Below, piece by piece: positions 47,297 through 55,681 of a DNA stretch of 64,000 nt. The notes beneath the pieces were generated by a model. That model had not been told where the DNA came from. It worked only from the letters and a program-made list of their open reading frames with translations, and did not search any database. The stretch spans positions 124,001-188,000 of the forward strand of contig JACKHP010000007.1 of assembly GCA_020638905.1 (NCBI GenBank), in the 5' to 3' direction. Origin of the DNA: Planctomycetota bacterium. Lineage in GTDB: Bacteria; Planctomycetota; B15-G4. The position numbers and the translations under genes were made by a program. How positions within the stretch are numbered: the first letter of the stretch is position 1; each line of letters starts with the position of its first letter.

Positions 47297-47298
47297 AC

Positions 47299-48096
47299 TC
47301 AGCCGTTGTCGCCGCCGAGCAGGCGTCCGAGTCCACCCAGCACCGAACCCTCGCCGGAGCTCCGGCCGCCGTGTCGTGGGGCCGAGGCGATGATGCGGTC
47401 GGCCAGGCGGCTGAACGGCAGCGACTGGAGGTAGATCGTGCCCGGCCCGGTGAGGCAGGCCAGGAACAGCCCCTCGCCGCCGAACAGCATCGACCCGACG
47501 CCGCGCACGCGTTCGATGTCGTAGTCGACGCCGGCGTCGAAGCCCACGATGCAGCCCGTGTCGACCTGCAGCCGTTCGCTCGCCGCGAGTTCGCGCCGGA
47601 TCACGGTGCCGCCCGCGTGCACGAAGCCCATCCCGTCGCCGGTCAGCTTCTGCAGGATGAATCCCTCACCGCCGAAGAGACCCGCGCCGAAGCGCTTGGT
47701 GAACGCGACCGAGACCGAGGTGCCCATCGCCGCGCACAGGAAGGCCTGCTTCTGGCACAGGAAGGTGCCGCCGTGCGCGGCCAGGTCGATCGGGACGATC
47801 TTGCCCGGGTACGGCGCGCCGAAGGCCACCGTCGCGCGTTGCGAACCGCGCGCGGTGAAGTGCGTCATGAACAGGCTCTCGCCGGTGATCACGCGCTTGC
47901 CCATGCTGAAGAGCGAGTCGAGGAAGCCCGACGACGGATTGCTGCCGTCGCCCATCTTCGTCTCCATCTCGATCGTCGGATCCTTGAACATCATCGCGCC
48001 GGCCTCGGCGACGACGGTCTCGTTCGGGTCGAGCGTGATCTCGACGAACTGCATGTCGTCGCCGTGGACGACGTGATCGATCTCGTGTGAACGCAT
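47299..48096 (-). CDS. AIM24/TIGR00266-family protein
   Basis: 265 residues, the normal length. The family (AIM24, formerly DUF124) forms a beta-rich trimer-like fold of uncertain function, named after yeast Aim24. Typical segments are FVEITLDPNETVVAEAGAMM, LFMTHFTARG, KIVPIDLAAHGGTFLCQKQAFLC, GSMLFGGEGLFLACLTGPG and IYLQSLPFSRLADRI. ATG at 48096 with GAGGAAA upstream. The gene is convergent with the sigma gene, only 2 bp between stops. Confidence 0.88.
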   Translation of the reverse strand: MRSHEIDHVVHGDDMQFVEITLDPNETVVAEAGAMMFKDPTIEMETKMGDGSNPSSGFLDSLFSMGKRVITGESLFMTHFTARGSQRATVAFGAPYPGKIVPIDLAAHGGTFLCQKQAFLCAAMGTSVSVAFTKRFGAGLFGGEGFILQKLTGDGMGFVHAGGTVIRRELAASERLQVDTGCIVGFDAGVDYDIERVRGVGSMLFGGEGLFLACLTGPGTIYLQSLPFSRLADRIIASAPRHGGRSSGEGSVLGGLGRLLGGDNG

Positions 48097-48167
48097 CGGG
48101 GTTTCCTCGCGCTGGGGACGGACGACGACGTCGCAGATCGTAGCAGCCGCCGCACGCGCCCCGCGCG

Positions 48168-49205
48168 TCACGCGCGCAGCCCCGGCCACGACGCGGACAT
48201 CACGCGCCGGCTGCGCGCGACGACGTCCTGCACCGAACGCGAGATGGGCGCGTCGAAGCCGCGCGGCCCGGCGTCGGCGCCGGTGAGCGCGCGGAGCGCC
48301 GCACGCACGCCGGCGGTGACTCCGGCGGGATCGTAGCCGCCCTCGAGCGCGAGCACGAGGCGTCCCGGACAGTGGCGCGCGGCCCAGCGCGCGAAGAGCG
48401 CGTAGAGCGCGGCGAAGCCGTCGGCGGTGATCGCCATGCCGCCCAGGGGGTCGTCCTTCCAGACATCGAAGCCGGCGCTCACGACGATCAGCTCGGGACG
48501 GAAGGCGTCCACCACGGGTTCGACCGCCGTCGCGTAGAGGTGCAGCAGCTCGGCGTCGGTGAGTCCCGCGTCGAGCGGCAGGTTGAGCGTGCGTCCCGTG
48601 CCGTCACCCTCGCCGACGTCGTGCAGCGCGCCCGTCCCGGGATAGAACGGGAAGCGATGGCTCGAGACGTAGAGCACGTCGCCGCGACGCCGGAAGGCGT
48701 CCTGCGTGCCGTTGCCGTGGTGGACGTCGGGGTCGAGCACGAGCACGCGCGACAGGCCGCCCTCGGCGATCGCCGCCGCCGCCGCGATCGCGACGTTGTT
48801 GAGCAGGCAGAAGCCCATCGCGCGCGACGGCTCGGCGTGGTGTCCCGGCGGACGCACGAGCGCGCACGCTCCGTGCGCGTGGCCGTCGAGCACCGCGCGC
48901 ACGCCGTCGAGCACGGCGCCCGCGCCCGCCAGCGCGCACTCCCAGCTGCGTTCGCTCGTGGACGTGTCGGCGTCGAGCTGCACGCGTCGTCCGGCGACCG
49001 ACTCGAGCGCGCGCACGTAGGCCTCGCCGTGCACGCGCAGGAGGTCAGAGCGCGCCGCGCGCGTCGGCGCGGCGCTGCGCGTCCCGGCGATCGGGTCGGC
49101 GTCGAGGCTCGCGAGCAGCGGACGCAGCCGCCCCGCGTTCTCGGGATGACCCGGCCCGGGGTCGTGCTCGAGGAACAGGTCGTCGCGCAGGATGAGCGTG
49201 TCCAT
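48168..49205 (-). CDS. Histone-deacetylase-family amidohydrolase
   Basis: 345 residues. Bacterial class II HDAC-like proteins deacylate acetylpolyamines, acetoin-related or other N-acyl substrates, using zinc. Seen: RPPGHHAE (122-123 His pair), FCLLNNVAIAAAAA, LDPDVHHGNGTQ (D160 and H162 zinc ligands; the usual D-W-D-V has Pro in place of Trp), SSHRFPFYPGTG, LNLPL, and SAGFDVWKDDPLGGM with the third zinc Asp in DPLG, then LEGGYD. All catalytic residues are kept. ATG at 49205. Divergent from the glycosyltransferase operon by 41 bp. Confidence 0.93.
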   Translation of the reverse strand: MDTLILRDDLFLEHDPGPGHPENAGRLRPLLASLDADPIAGTRSAAPTRAARSDLLRVHGEAYVRALESVAGRRVQLDADTSTSERSWECALAGAGAVLDGVRAVLDGHAHGACALVRPPGHHAEPSRAMGFCLLNNVAIAAAAAIAEGGLSRVLVLDPDVHHGNGTQDAFRRRGDVLYVSSHRFPFYPGTGALHDVGEGDGTGRTLNLPLDAGLTDAELLHLYATAVEPVVDAFRPELIVVSAGFDVWKDDPLGGMAITADGFAALYALFARWAARHCPGRLVLALEGGYDPAGVTAGVRAALRALTGADAGPRGFDAPISRSVQDVVARSRRVMSASWPGLRA

Positions 49206-49246
49206 GGCGATCGAAGATACCGCGCCGGCTGCTACGCTGCGCGTCC

Positions 49247-50494
49247 ATGAGACCCGTCCTGCCGAGGATGCGACCCGCGACGGCCGTGCTGTGCGCGCTG
49301 CTGCTCGCGGCCGGCGTGGCGGGCGTGCTGCGCACGGTGCGCGGCGAGTCCGACTTCGACGGGTTCCAGCGCGCGGCGGCCTACCTCTGGACGCACGGCG
49401 AGGTCTCCACCGCGAAAGACGTGCGCCGCTACCTGCCCACCTTCCAGGTGCTGCTGCTGCCGTTCGGCGCGATGCCGCTCGTGCTCGCGTCGCTGCTCTG
49501 GACGGCGCTCGACCTGGCGGCGCTGGCCGCCCTGCCGCGCGCGTTCGCCGCGCTCACCGGCATCGCGCCCGCCCGACAGCTCGCGGCGTTCTGGGTCGCC
49601 GCGCCGCTGCTGGCCGACAACCTGATCCTGGGACAGAGCGCGCCGATCCTGATCTGGCTCGCGGTGAGCGCGCTCGCCCGCGTCCGCGCCGGACGGGCCG
49701 CGTCGGGCGGTGCGCGGCTGGGCCTCGCGGCGCTGCTCAAGATCCTGCCCGCGACGCTGGTCGTCGTGCCGCTGCTGCTCGGACGTCGCGCGCGCGCCGG
49801 GGCGTTCGTGCTCGGCGTGCTCGTCGCCCTCTGGCTCGGTGCGTGGACGACCGTGCTCGCGCTCGGTCCCGAACGCGCCGTGCGTGAGACGCAGCGCTGG
49901 AGCGAGGAGGCCGGCGAGGGCCAGTCGCCCTGGGCGCTCGTCGAGTCGGGTCGCAGCCTGCGCTTCAACAACCAGGGCCTCGCGGTCACCCTCGCGCGCA
50001 CGTTCGGCGAGCTGTCCCCCGAGCAGGAGGACGCCGCGCGCGGTGCGCTGCGCCTCGCGACGTTCCCGCTGCCGGCGATCTGGACGGTCTGGGGTCTCGT
50101 GGCGGCCGGGCTCGCGGCGCTGGCGTCGGTCGTCGCCCGGCGGGCGCGCTCGCTCGCCCCGGCCGATCCCGCGGAGGGGCGCGCCTGGCTGGCCCTGCTC
50201 GCCGTGGCCGTGGCCCTGATGCTCGCGCTCTCGCCCGTGGTCTGGACGCACTACGTCGCGTGGATGCTCCCGGCGCTCGTCGTGCTGGTCGATCGTCCGC
50301 GGCTGCAGCTCGTCTTCGGCGTGGTGCTGGCCGCCGCTCTGCTGTCCGAGACCGCGCGTGCGCTCGGCGTGCACCTGGTGGGCCTGATCGTCCTCTGCGT
50401 GCTCGCCGGGCTCACCGTCGTCTCACGCGGCGCGGCGTCCGATGTCGAGGGCGGGCGGCCGGCGACTCCGCTTCCGTCCCGGGCCGACCTATGA
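49247..50494 (+). CDS. Membrane glycosyltransferase, GT87/DUF2029-like
   Basis: 415 residues with about nine to ten transmembrane segments. An N-terminal hydrophobic helix is followed by ESDFDGFQRAAAYLW and RRYLPTFQVLLLPFG, the D-F and Y-P-P-like signature of C-type glycosyltransferases that use polyprenyl-phosphate sugars. A long loop holds RFNNQGLAVTLAR. The family (GT87) adds mannose or other sugars to envelope lipids or glycans. ATG at 49247. Its stop overlaps the next ATG (ATGA), so the kinase-like protein is coupled to it. Sugar and acceptor are unknown. Confidence 0.8.
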   Translation: MRPVLPRMRPATAVLCALLLAAGVAGVLRTVRGESDFDGFQRAAAYLWTHGEVSTAKDVRRYLPTFQVLLLPFGAMPLVLASLLWTALDLAALAALPRAFAALTGIAPARQLAAFWVAAPLLADNLILGQSAPILIWLAVSALARVRAGRAASGGARLGLAALLKILPATLVVVPLLLGRRARAGAFVLGVLVALWLGAWTTVLALGPERAVRETQRWSEEAGEGQSPWALVESGRSLRFNNQGLAVTLARTFGELSPEQEDAARGALRLATFPLPAIWTVWGLVAAGLAALASVVARRARSLAPADPAEGRAWLALLAVAVALMLALSPVVWTHYVAWMLPALVVLVDRPRLQLVFGVVLAAALLSETARALGVHLVGLIVLCVLAGLTVVSRGAASDVEGGRPATPLPSRADL

Positions 50495-51414
50495 TCGGCG
50501 CCTCCGACACGACCCGGCACCTCCCGAGACACCCCGGCCCGATGAGTCCCGACGCGGCGCAGCAACCGACGCGCGACGAGCCCCTCGTCACGCTGCGCCT
50601 CGCCGACTTCCCCGAGAAGCAGCACCTCGCGGGCGAGGGCAACTGGCTGTACCTGATCCCGTTCCGGGGCGGGCGCGCGGTGCTCAAGATCTACCACGGG
50701 ACGCGTTCGCCCATCGTCCACCTGCGCAAGACGGTCAACCACTGGCTCGTCTCGGGACGCACCTCGCACATGCCGCGCGCCCGGCGCGATCGCGAGATGG
50801 AGTGCACGCGGCTGTGGGAGGCGTGCGGCTTCCGCAGCTTCCGCATGCGTCCCGAGGTGCGCTTCGCCGACCTGCCCGAGGACGGCTACATGCTCTTCGA
50901 GTACGTCCCGGGGACGCTGCTGCGCGACCACCTGCGCGACGAGGAGCTGCCGCTGGAGGCGCGTCTCGACACCTGGCGCCGCTTCGTGCTCGAGCAGGCC
51001 GCGCGCCACGCGCTCGCGGTCGGCCGCGACGAACCCCGGCTGATCCACGAGAACGGCGACTGCAAGCACGTGATGCTGCACCCCGACGGGGGCTTCCTGA
51101 CCTTCGACCTCGAGATCGGCTTCCGCTCCCGGCATGTGCGTGACCTGGCCGGGCGAGAGGTCCTCGCGCACCTCGCCTCGCTCGGTCGTCACCTCGGCGA
51201 GCGTCTCTACGCGCGCCTGCTGGCCGACCTCGTGGCGGTGCATCCCGACCGGGGGCTGCTCGACGCCGCGTGGCAACACGTGTTCGCGAACCCGAGCCCG
51301 GTGTTGCGTGCGGCCCGCGGTCTCGAGCGCCGACTGCGCAGTCGCGCACAGAAGCGCTTCAGCAAGCACCGCGTGGCCGCCGACCTGCGCGCCGCGCTGG
51401 CGTCCGGCGACTGA
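50491..51414 (+). CDS. Protein-kinase-fold protein, lipid/LPS-kinase-like
   Basis: 307 residues. Kinase-fold traces: RAVLKIYHGTR (nucleotide-binding Lys), FEYVPGTLLRDHL (hinge), LIHENGDCKHVMLH (a modified catalytic loop, H-x-N-G-D) and FLTFDLEIGF (metal-binding D-L-E instead of D-F-G). These suit LPS core heptose-kinase or RIO-like families more than Ser/Thr kinases. It may phosphorylate an envelope lipid or sugar (inference). The ATG at 50491 overlaps the glycosyltransferase stop by 4 bp; an internal ATG near 50542 is an alternative start. Confidence 0.75.
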   Translation: MIGASDTTRHLPRHPGPMSPDAAQQPTRDEPLVTLRLADFPEKQHLAGEGNWLYLIPFRGGRAVLKIYHGTRSPIVHLRKTVNHWLVSGRTSHMPRARRDREMECTRLWEACGFRSFRMRPEVRFADLPEDGYMLFEYVPGTLLRDHLRDEELPLEARLDTWRRFVLEQAARHALAVGRDEPRLIHENGDCKHVMLHPDGGFLTFDLEIGFRSRHVRDLAGREVLAHLASLGRHLGERLYARLLADLVAVHPDRGLLDAAWQHVFANPSPVLRAARGLERRLRSRAQKRFSKHRVAADLRAALASGD

Positions 51415-51548
51415 CGATCCCGCCGGTCGGAGGACGTCGGCGCGTCGCGTCGCACCGCGCTCGGCCGTCGGACCCGACCACGCGCGGGACGGGCGTTGCA
51501 CCGCGCACGCGGCCTGTCGATACTCGGCCCGCGACCCCGGAGCCGAGC

Positions 51549-52178
51549 ATGGAAGCCCCCGACCCGTCCGCCGCCGCCGACGCGAGCGGTTCGCGTGGTT
51601 TCTACGGCAGCAACAGGCACTTCGAGTACCGTGCCTCCATCGGTCTCGTGTTCGGTCTCGCGGCCGCGTTCATGCCGGCGGGCGACGGCTCCTGGTACTT
51701 CGTCGGGCTCGGCTGCGTGCTCGCGTTCGCCGCGATCCGCGCCTGGACGACGCGCTTCATGGGCGGTGCGGCGCACGTCCACGAGCGCAAGGCGCGCAAG
51801 AAGCGCACCCTGCTCACCGAGGGTCCGTTCCGCTTCTGCCGCAACCCGCTCTACGTCGCGAACTCGCTCGGCATCGCCGGCACCTGCTTCATGCTCGCGC
51901 CCGCCTGGTTCGGCGCGCTCGGCCTGATCGCCTCGCTCGTCTGGTACTCGGGTGTCGCGAGCTGGGAGGAGGGCAACCTGGCCGAGCTCTACCCCGACGA
52001 GTACCCGCAGTTCATGGCCAGCACGCGTCGCCTGCTGCCGATCCCCAAGCGCAGACCGCAGCCCACCGACGCCGAACCCTACCCCTGGTCGAAGGTCGTC
52101 CGCCGCGAACGCGGCGTGCTGTCGGGCGTCGTGCTCATCTCGCTGCTGGCGGCCTGGAAGGTCGGGTTCTTCGGGTAG
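51549..52178 (+). CDS. Isoprenylcysteine-methyltransferase-like membrane protein
   Basis: 209 residues. Three to four transmembrane helices and the ICMT/PEMT signature: LLTEGPFRFCRNPLYVANSL (G-P-x-R-x-x-R-N-P-x-Y) and EEGNLAELYPDEYPQFMAST (E-E-x-x-L), which bind SAM in this family. Bacterial members methylate lipids, isoprenoid carboxylates or quinone precursors. ATG at 51549, about 135 bp after the kinase-like gene and on the same strand. With the two upstream genes it may form an envelope-lipid modification unit; substrate unknown. Confidence 0.82.
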   Translation: MEAPDPSAAADASGSRGFYGSNRHFEYRASIGLVFGLAAAFMPAGDGSWYFVGLGCVLAFAAIRAWTTRFMGGAAHVHERKARKKRTLLTEGPFRFCRNPLYVANSLGIAGTCFMLAPAWFGALGLIASLVWYSGVASWEEGNLAELYPDEYPQFMASTRRLLPIPKRRPQPTDAEPYPWSKVVRRERGVLSGVVLISLLAAWKVGFFG

Positions 52179-52232
52179 GCGGGTCGGCGGGGGATGACTC
52201 CACGCGAGTGCTCGCTTGCTGGAGCGCCGTGT

Positions 52233-52345
52233 GTGCGGACACTCCGGGTGCTCGGGGGCGACCGCCCCGCTCGAGCAGTCCTCGGCGCCTGCGGCGCCTG
52301 CGGAACTCGCTGGGCGATCGCCCCCTGCGCTCCTCCGGTCCGCAC
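52233..52345. repeat. Nested inverted-repeat structure
   Basis: Around the first hairpin, further complementary arms are present: GTGCGGAC (52233-52240) with GTCCGCAC (52338-52345), and GGGGGCGA (52254-52261) with TCGCCCCC (52318-52325). Together they can form a long cruciform or RNA stem with the 35-bp hairpin at its head. Confidence 0.6.
52276..52310 (+). repeat. REP-like hairpin repeat, copy 1
   Basis: 35-nt element with an internal stem GGCGCC-TGC-GGCGCC and a looser outer pairing of AGTCC with GGAACT. A second copy lies 335 bp away in the opposite orientation with 32 of 35 positions identical. Two of the three differences are at positions that pair in the stem. Confidence 0.75.
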
Positions 52346-52645
52346 GCTCGACACGAGTCGCGAGGATCGAGCGCCTGCATGCCCCGCCGACTCGCAGCGT
52401 ATCGGGCGCAGCGCCGTCGGCGATTCACGCGCGACGGCGCGCCGTCCCGAACCGGCACGCAGTTCGAAGCCGTCAGCCTTCGCGATCATGCTCACGCACG
52501 AGGCTCACCCCGGCGGCGCGCACCACCTGCTTCGAGAGATCCCTTGGCTCGACGCCCTCTCCGAATCGCCGCGAAGCCGCGCCCCAGCGCGCTGAGCTTC
52601 CCCCCGCTCTGGAATGCGCGCCCCGAGGTTCATGCCCAGCGCGCT

Positions 52646-52680
52646 GCAAGTTCCGCAGCCGCCGCAGGCGGCGAGGACTG
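52646..52680 (-). repeat. REP-like hairpin repeat, copy 2 (inverted)
   Basis: Reverse-complement copy of 52276-52310. The stem reads GCCGCC-TGC-GGCGGC: a G-C pair of copy 1 is a C-G pair here, so pairing is kept although the sequence changed. The two copies in opposite orientation look like a BIME-type arrangement. Confidence 0.75.
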
Positions 52681-52850
52681 TCCGAAGCTGCGCGATGCTG
52701 CGTGACGATGGTCAGTGGGCGCGCACGTAGCGGCCCGAAACGCCGCGCGTGCGACGTGGGCGCCGCGTGACGTCGTCACTTTGCTCGCGTCCGCCAAGCC
52801 GTTCATCCTTTCATCTCGCGAAGGGAGCGCCGCGCGGGCAGCGGCGGGCG

Positions 52851-52898
52851 ATGTGGGACGGAGGCCAGGTGTTCCCCCACCTGGCCGCAGTCCCACGT
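52851..52898 (-). terminator. Terminator hairpin of the DUF4863 gene
   Basis: Stem GTGGGAC + GGCCAGGTG, 6-nt loop TTCCCC, complement CACCTGGCC + GTCCCAC, interrupted by one 3x3 internal loop. It lies about 40 bp beyond the stop at 52936. Confidence 0.65.
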
Positions 52899-52935
52899 CG
52901 TCCGCCGCGTCGCGCAATCGGCCGACCTTGCGTCC

Positions 52936-53409
52936 CTACCTCACCCATTCCACGGCGCCCTGCGGCAGGAAGTACACGATCAGCATGCGGCCGTCGGTGA
53001 CCGTGGGGACGTGTCGCGTGTCGTTGGCGAACACGATCCAGCCTTCGGGCATGCCGTCGAAGCGCGGGTCGCCTTCGACCGCGAAGCACAGGTTCACCTC
53101 GCCGTTCGGGTGGCGGTGGTGGATGCCGGGGCCGGTCATCCAGACGAAGTCGACCGACAGGTCGTGCGGCGTGTCGGACGGCTTGGCCAGGCGCGAGAAG
53201 CGCACGTCGCCGTTCACGCGGTCGCAGATCACGCCGTCCTCGACGGCCTGCACGAGGGCCTCGCGCAGCGCGCGCGCCGCCGGTCCGTCGGAGGGATAGC
53301 GACGCTCGAGCTCGGCCCGTGCGGCTGCGGCGTCGTGCAGGTCGAGTCCGGCGGCGGCCTTCATCGGCTCGTCGAGCAGGGCCAGCAGGTCTTCGCGGGT
53401 GGCGGGCAT
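52936..53409 (-). CDS. DUF4863 protein, 4-hydroxylaminobenzoate-lyase-like
   Basis: 157 residues. The pattern GPGIHHRHPNGEVNLCF followed by MPEGWIVFANDTRHVPTVTDGRMLIVYFLPQGAVEW matches the DUF4863 family as I recall it, which includes 4-hydroxylaminobenzoate lyase of nitrobenzoate breakdown. The His-rich strand and cupin-like strand order suggest a metal site. The family call is from memory, and the lyase activity is not supported by neighbours here (peroxiredoxin, HAD, no aromatic pathway). ATG at 53409. Confidence 0.6.
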   Translation of the reverse strand: MPATREDLLALLDEPMKAAAGLDLHDAAAARAELERRYPSDGPAARALREALVQAVEDGVICDRVNGDVRFSRLAKPSDTPHDLSVDFVWMTGPGIHHRHPNGEVNLCFAVEGDPRFDGMPEGWIVFANDTRHVPTVTDGRMLIVYFLPQGAVEWVR

Positions 53410-53524
53410 GTCGGTCTCCTCGGTGCAGAGTTGCGGATGCGTGGGAGCGGTCGTGCGCGTGGCGACGGGGCGCGGCGCGCCCGGCGGTGTCGGACCTGCG
53501 CGGTGCGCCGAGCGACGCGGTCGC

Positions 53525-53995
53525 TCAGGCGTCGGACAGGTGCGCGAGTGCGGCGTGCACGTGGGCCTCGATGTCGGTCACCTTCTCGGCCCACTCGACC
53601 GTGCCGTCCTTGTCGATCACGTACGTGACGCGCTCGGGGTACTTCGCGTCGGTGCCGGTGCACGCGCCGTAGGCCACGCCGACGGCCTTCGTCGTGTCGC
53701 ACAGCAGACGGTACGGGAAGCCGAACTTCTCGGCGAACGCGCAGTTGTCCTGCACGTCGTCGAAGGAGATGCCCAGGATGATCTGGTCGTCGGGCAGTTG
53801 CGCGGCGCGGTCGCGGAACGACTTGCCCTCGAGCGTGCAGCCGGGCGTGTCGGCCTTCGGGTAGAACCACAGCAGGATGCGCTTGCCGCGCAGGCCGGCC
53901 AGTTCGACGGTGGCGCCGGTGTGGTCCTTCAGCTTGAAGTCGGGCGCGGGCGTGCCGGGCTTCAGCAGCTTGGGCTTCTTCTTGAAGAAGTTCAT
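53525..53995 (-). CDS. bcp: Peroxiredoxin (BCP/AhpC-TSA type)
   Basis: 156 residues. It reduces peroxides in the cytoplasm. The core has GTPAPDFKLKDHTGATVEL, ILLWFYPKADTPGCTLEGKSFRD with peroxidatic C53, and FPYRLLCDTTKAVGVAYG. The residue five positions after C53 is Lys, not the Cys found there in some BCPs, so any resolving Cys must be another (Cys occur near 85, 99 and 111). Basic N-terminus (FFKKKPKLLK). Its ATG overlaps the HAD stop (ATGA), so the pair is coupled. Confidence 0.92.
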   Translation of the reverse strand: MNFFKKKPKLLKPGTPAPDFKLKDHTGATVELAGLRGKRILLWFYPKADTPGCTLEGKSFRDRAAQLPDDQIILGISFDDVQDNCAFAEKFGFPYRLLCDTTKAVGVAYGACTGTDAKYPERVTYVIDKDGTVEWAEKVTDIEAHVHAALAHLSDA

Positions 53996-54681
53996 GGTCC
54001 TGGGTCCCCCGTGTGCTGGAGGGCGTGCGGCAGGTCGCCGAGCCCTCCCGAAAGGATGCGGTCGGCTCCCGCGGCGCGCAACGTCCGCTCGTCGCCCGTG
54101 CCGCCCAGGACGGCCCAGCACGGCATGCCGGCGGCGTGGGCGCAGCCGATGTCGGCCTCGGAATCGCCGACGAACAGCGCGTGCGTCGGCCCGGCGCCGA
54201 GCGCGGCGAGCGCGGCGAGCGCGACGTCGGGTGCCGGCTTCGCGGCGCGGACGAGGTCGCGTCCCACGACGTGGGCGAAGTAGCGCTGCAGGCCGGTGGC
54301 CTCGAGCGCGCGCCGTGCGCTCGCGGTGACGCGCGTCGTGGCGACGGCCATGCGCAGGCCGCGTGCCGCGAGTTCGGCGAGGGCGTCGGCGACGCCCGGC
54401 AGCGCGAGCGTGCGCGCCGGCAGGCCGGGACCGACGCGCGCGCCGAAGGCCGCCACCATCGCGAGCGGATCGGGCGCGCCGAGCGCCGTCCAGACGGCGT
54501 CGGGCGGCTGGCCGATGAAGCCCTTCGCGAAGGCCCGCTCGGGGACGGGCAGCCCGGCCTCGCGCGCGAGCTCGATCACGCCGTCGACGATGGCATCGCT
54601 GGCGTCGACCAGGGTGCCGTCGAGATCCAGCAGCAGGACGTCCAGGGTTGTTGCTCCTCGGCGCGCGGGGGCGACGAGCAT
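53992..54681 (-). CDS. HAD hydrolase, phosphoglycolate-phosphatase-like
   Basis: 229 residues. LLLDLDGTLVDASDAI (nucleophile Asp), VATTRVT (motif II), AAKPAPDVAL (motif III Lys) and FVGDSEADIGCA (motif IV) with a helical cap between motifs I and II: the phosphoglycolate-phosphatase type. It hydrolyses small sugar-phosphate esters in the cytoplasm. Start ATG at 54681 is the last before the conserved region, but a closer CTG/GTG cannot be excluded. Coupled to the peroxiredoxin (ATGA overlap); phosphoglycolate salvage and oxidative defence would make sense together (inference). Confidence 0.88.
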   Translation of the reverse strand: MLVAPARRGATTLDVLLLDLDGTLVDASDAIVDGVIELAREAGLPVPERAFAKGFIGQPPDAVWTALGAPDPLAMVAAFGARVGPGLPARTLALPGVADALAELAARGLRMAVATTRVTASARRALEATGLQRYFAHVVGRDLVRAAKPAPDVALAALAALGAGPTHALFVGDSEADIGCAHAAGMPCWAVLGGTGDERTLRAAGADRILSGGLGDLPHALQHTGDPGP

Positions 54682-54773
54682 ACACGCCGCGCCGTGTGAC
54701 GGAAGCCGCGCCGCCCGCATCCGAGCGCCTCGTGCGCGGCGCAGGGCCGCGTCGCAGACCAGGAGGCAGATCC

Positions 54774-55472
54774 ATGATCACCGTACGCAAGGCCGCCGAC
54801 CGCGGACGCACCGAGCTCGACTGGCTCGACTCGTGGCACGGCTTCTCGTTCGGCGAGTACCACGATCCCCGGCACATGGGCTTCTCGGCGCTGCGCGTCG
54901 TGAACGAGGACATCGTCGCGCCGTCGACGGGCTTCGGTACCCACGGCCACCGCGACATGGAGATCCTGACCTGGATCGTCGACGGCGCGCTCACGCATCG
55001 CGACTCGATGGGCAACGCGTCCACGATCCGTCCGGGCGACGTGCAGCTCATGTCGGCCGGCAGCGGCGTCACGCACTCCGAGTGGAACGGCGACCCCGAG
55101 ACGCCGGTGCACCTGCTGCAGATCTGGATCCTGCCGCGGGCGCGCGGCACGCGTCCGACGTACCAGGAGCGCCGGCTCGAGCCGGGCGTCCTCGACGGAG
55201 GCTTCACGCTGCTCGCGTCGCCCGACGGACGCGACGGTTCGCTCGTGATCGGCCAGGACGCCACGGTCTCCGCGGCGCGCCTGGCGGCGGGCGCCGTGGT
55301 CGAGCAGTCGTTCGCGTCCGGTCGCTCGGCCTGGCTGCAGGTCGTCCGGGGACGGGTCGCGCTCGACGGGCAAGAGCTGTCGGCCGGCGACGCCGCGGGC
55401 GTCACCGATCCGGGCACCCTGGCGCTGACCGCGCTCGAGCCGAGCGAGGTGCTGCTCTTCGACCTGCCGTGA
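54774..55472 (+). CDS. Pirin family protein
   Basis: 232 residues, the usual length for the bacterial pirin subfamily. Double cupin fold with one metal site: GFGTHGHRDMEILTW (two His), SAGSGVTHSEWN (His and Glu). The N-terminal FGEYHDPRHMGFSALRVVNED is typical. Some members act as quercetin 2,3-dioxygenase; others act as regulators. Start ATG at 54774. It is divergent from the HAD/peroxiredoxin pair (92 bp). Confidence 0.93.
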   Translation: MITVRKAADRGRTELDWLDSWHGFSFGEYHDPRHMGFSALRVVNEDIVAPSTGFGTHGHRDMEILTWIVDGALTHRDSMGNASTIRPGDVQLMSAGSGVTHSEWNGDPETPVHLLQIWILPRARGTRPTYQERRLEPGVLDGGFTLLASPDGRDGSLVIGQDATVSAARLAAGAVVEQSFASGRSAWLQVVRGRVALDGQELSAGDAAGVTDPGTLALTALEPSEVLLFDLP

Positions 55473-55681
55473 CCCGGTGGGGGACGGACCGGCCGCGCGC
55501 CGGCCCGTCCCTCGCGTCGCGCGCGGCTCCGTGCCCCGCGCCGCGCATCGCGTCCGCGGCACGCGACACCTGCCCGCGCGGTCTCCTCGTGCCGCGGCAG
55601 GTGACGCCGGGCGCCCGTTCTGGAACGCCCGGCCGCCCCGGGCCTCGCGTCCCGCCCGGGACCTCGGGGTAGGATGAGCCG

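Larger units (their letters stand above)
52179..52935. other. 757-bp non-coding stretch with structured repeats
   Basis: Several long reading frames cross this stretch, but none has a credible domain, ribosome site or codon bias. It holds two related hairpins (52276-52310 and 52646-52680), a larger inverted structure at 52233-52345, a 12-bp direct repeat CCCAGCGCGCTG near 52584 and 52635, and a terminator hairpin at 52851-52898. It is either a site of recombination debris or houses small structured RNA. Confidence 0.7.

Noticed and set aside
52194..52770. Two plus-strand frames in the non-coding stretch (133 and 184 residues)
   Set aside because: No ribosome site, no domain, irregular codon use, and both cross the hairpin repeats.
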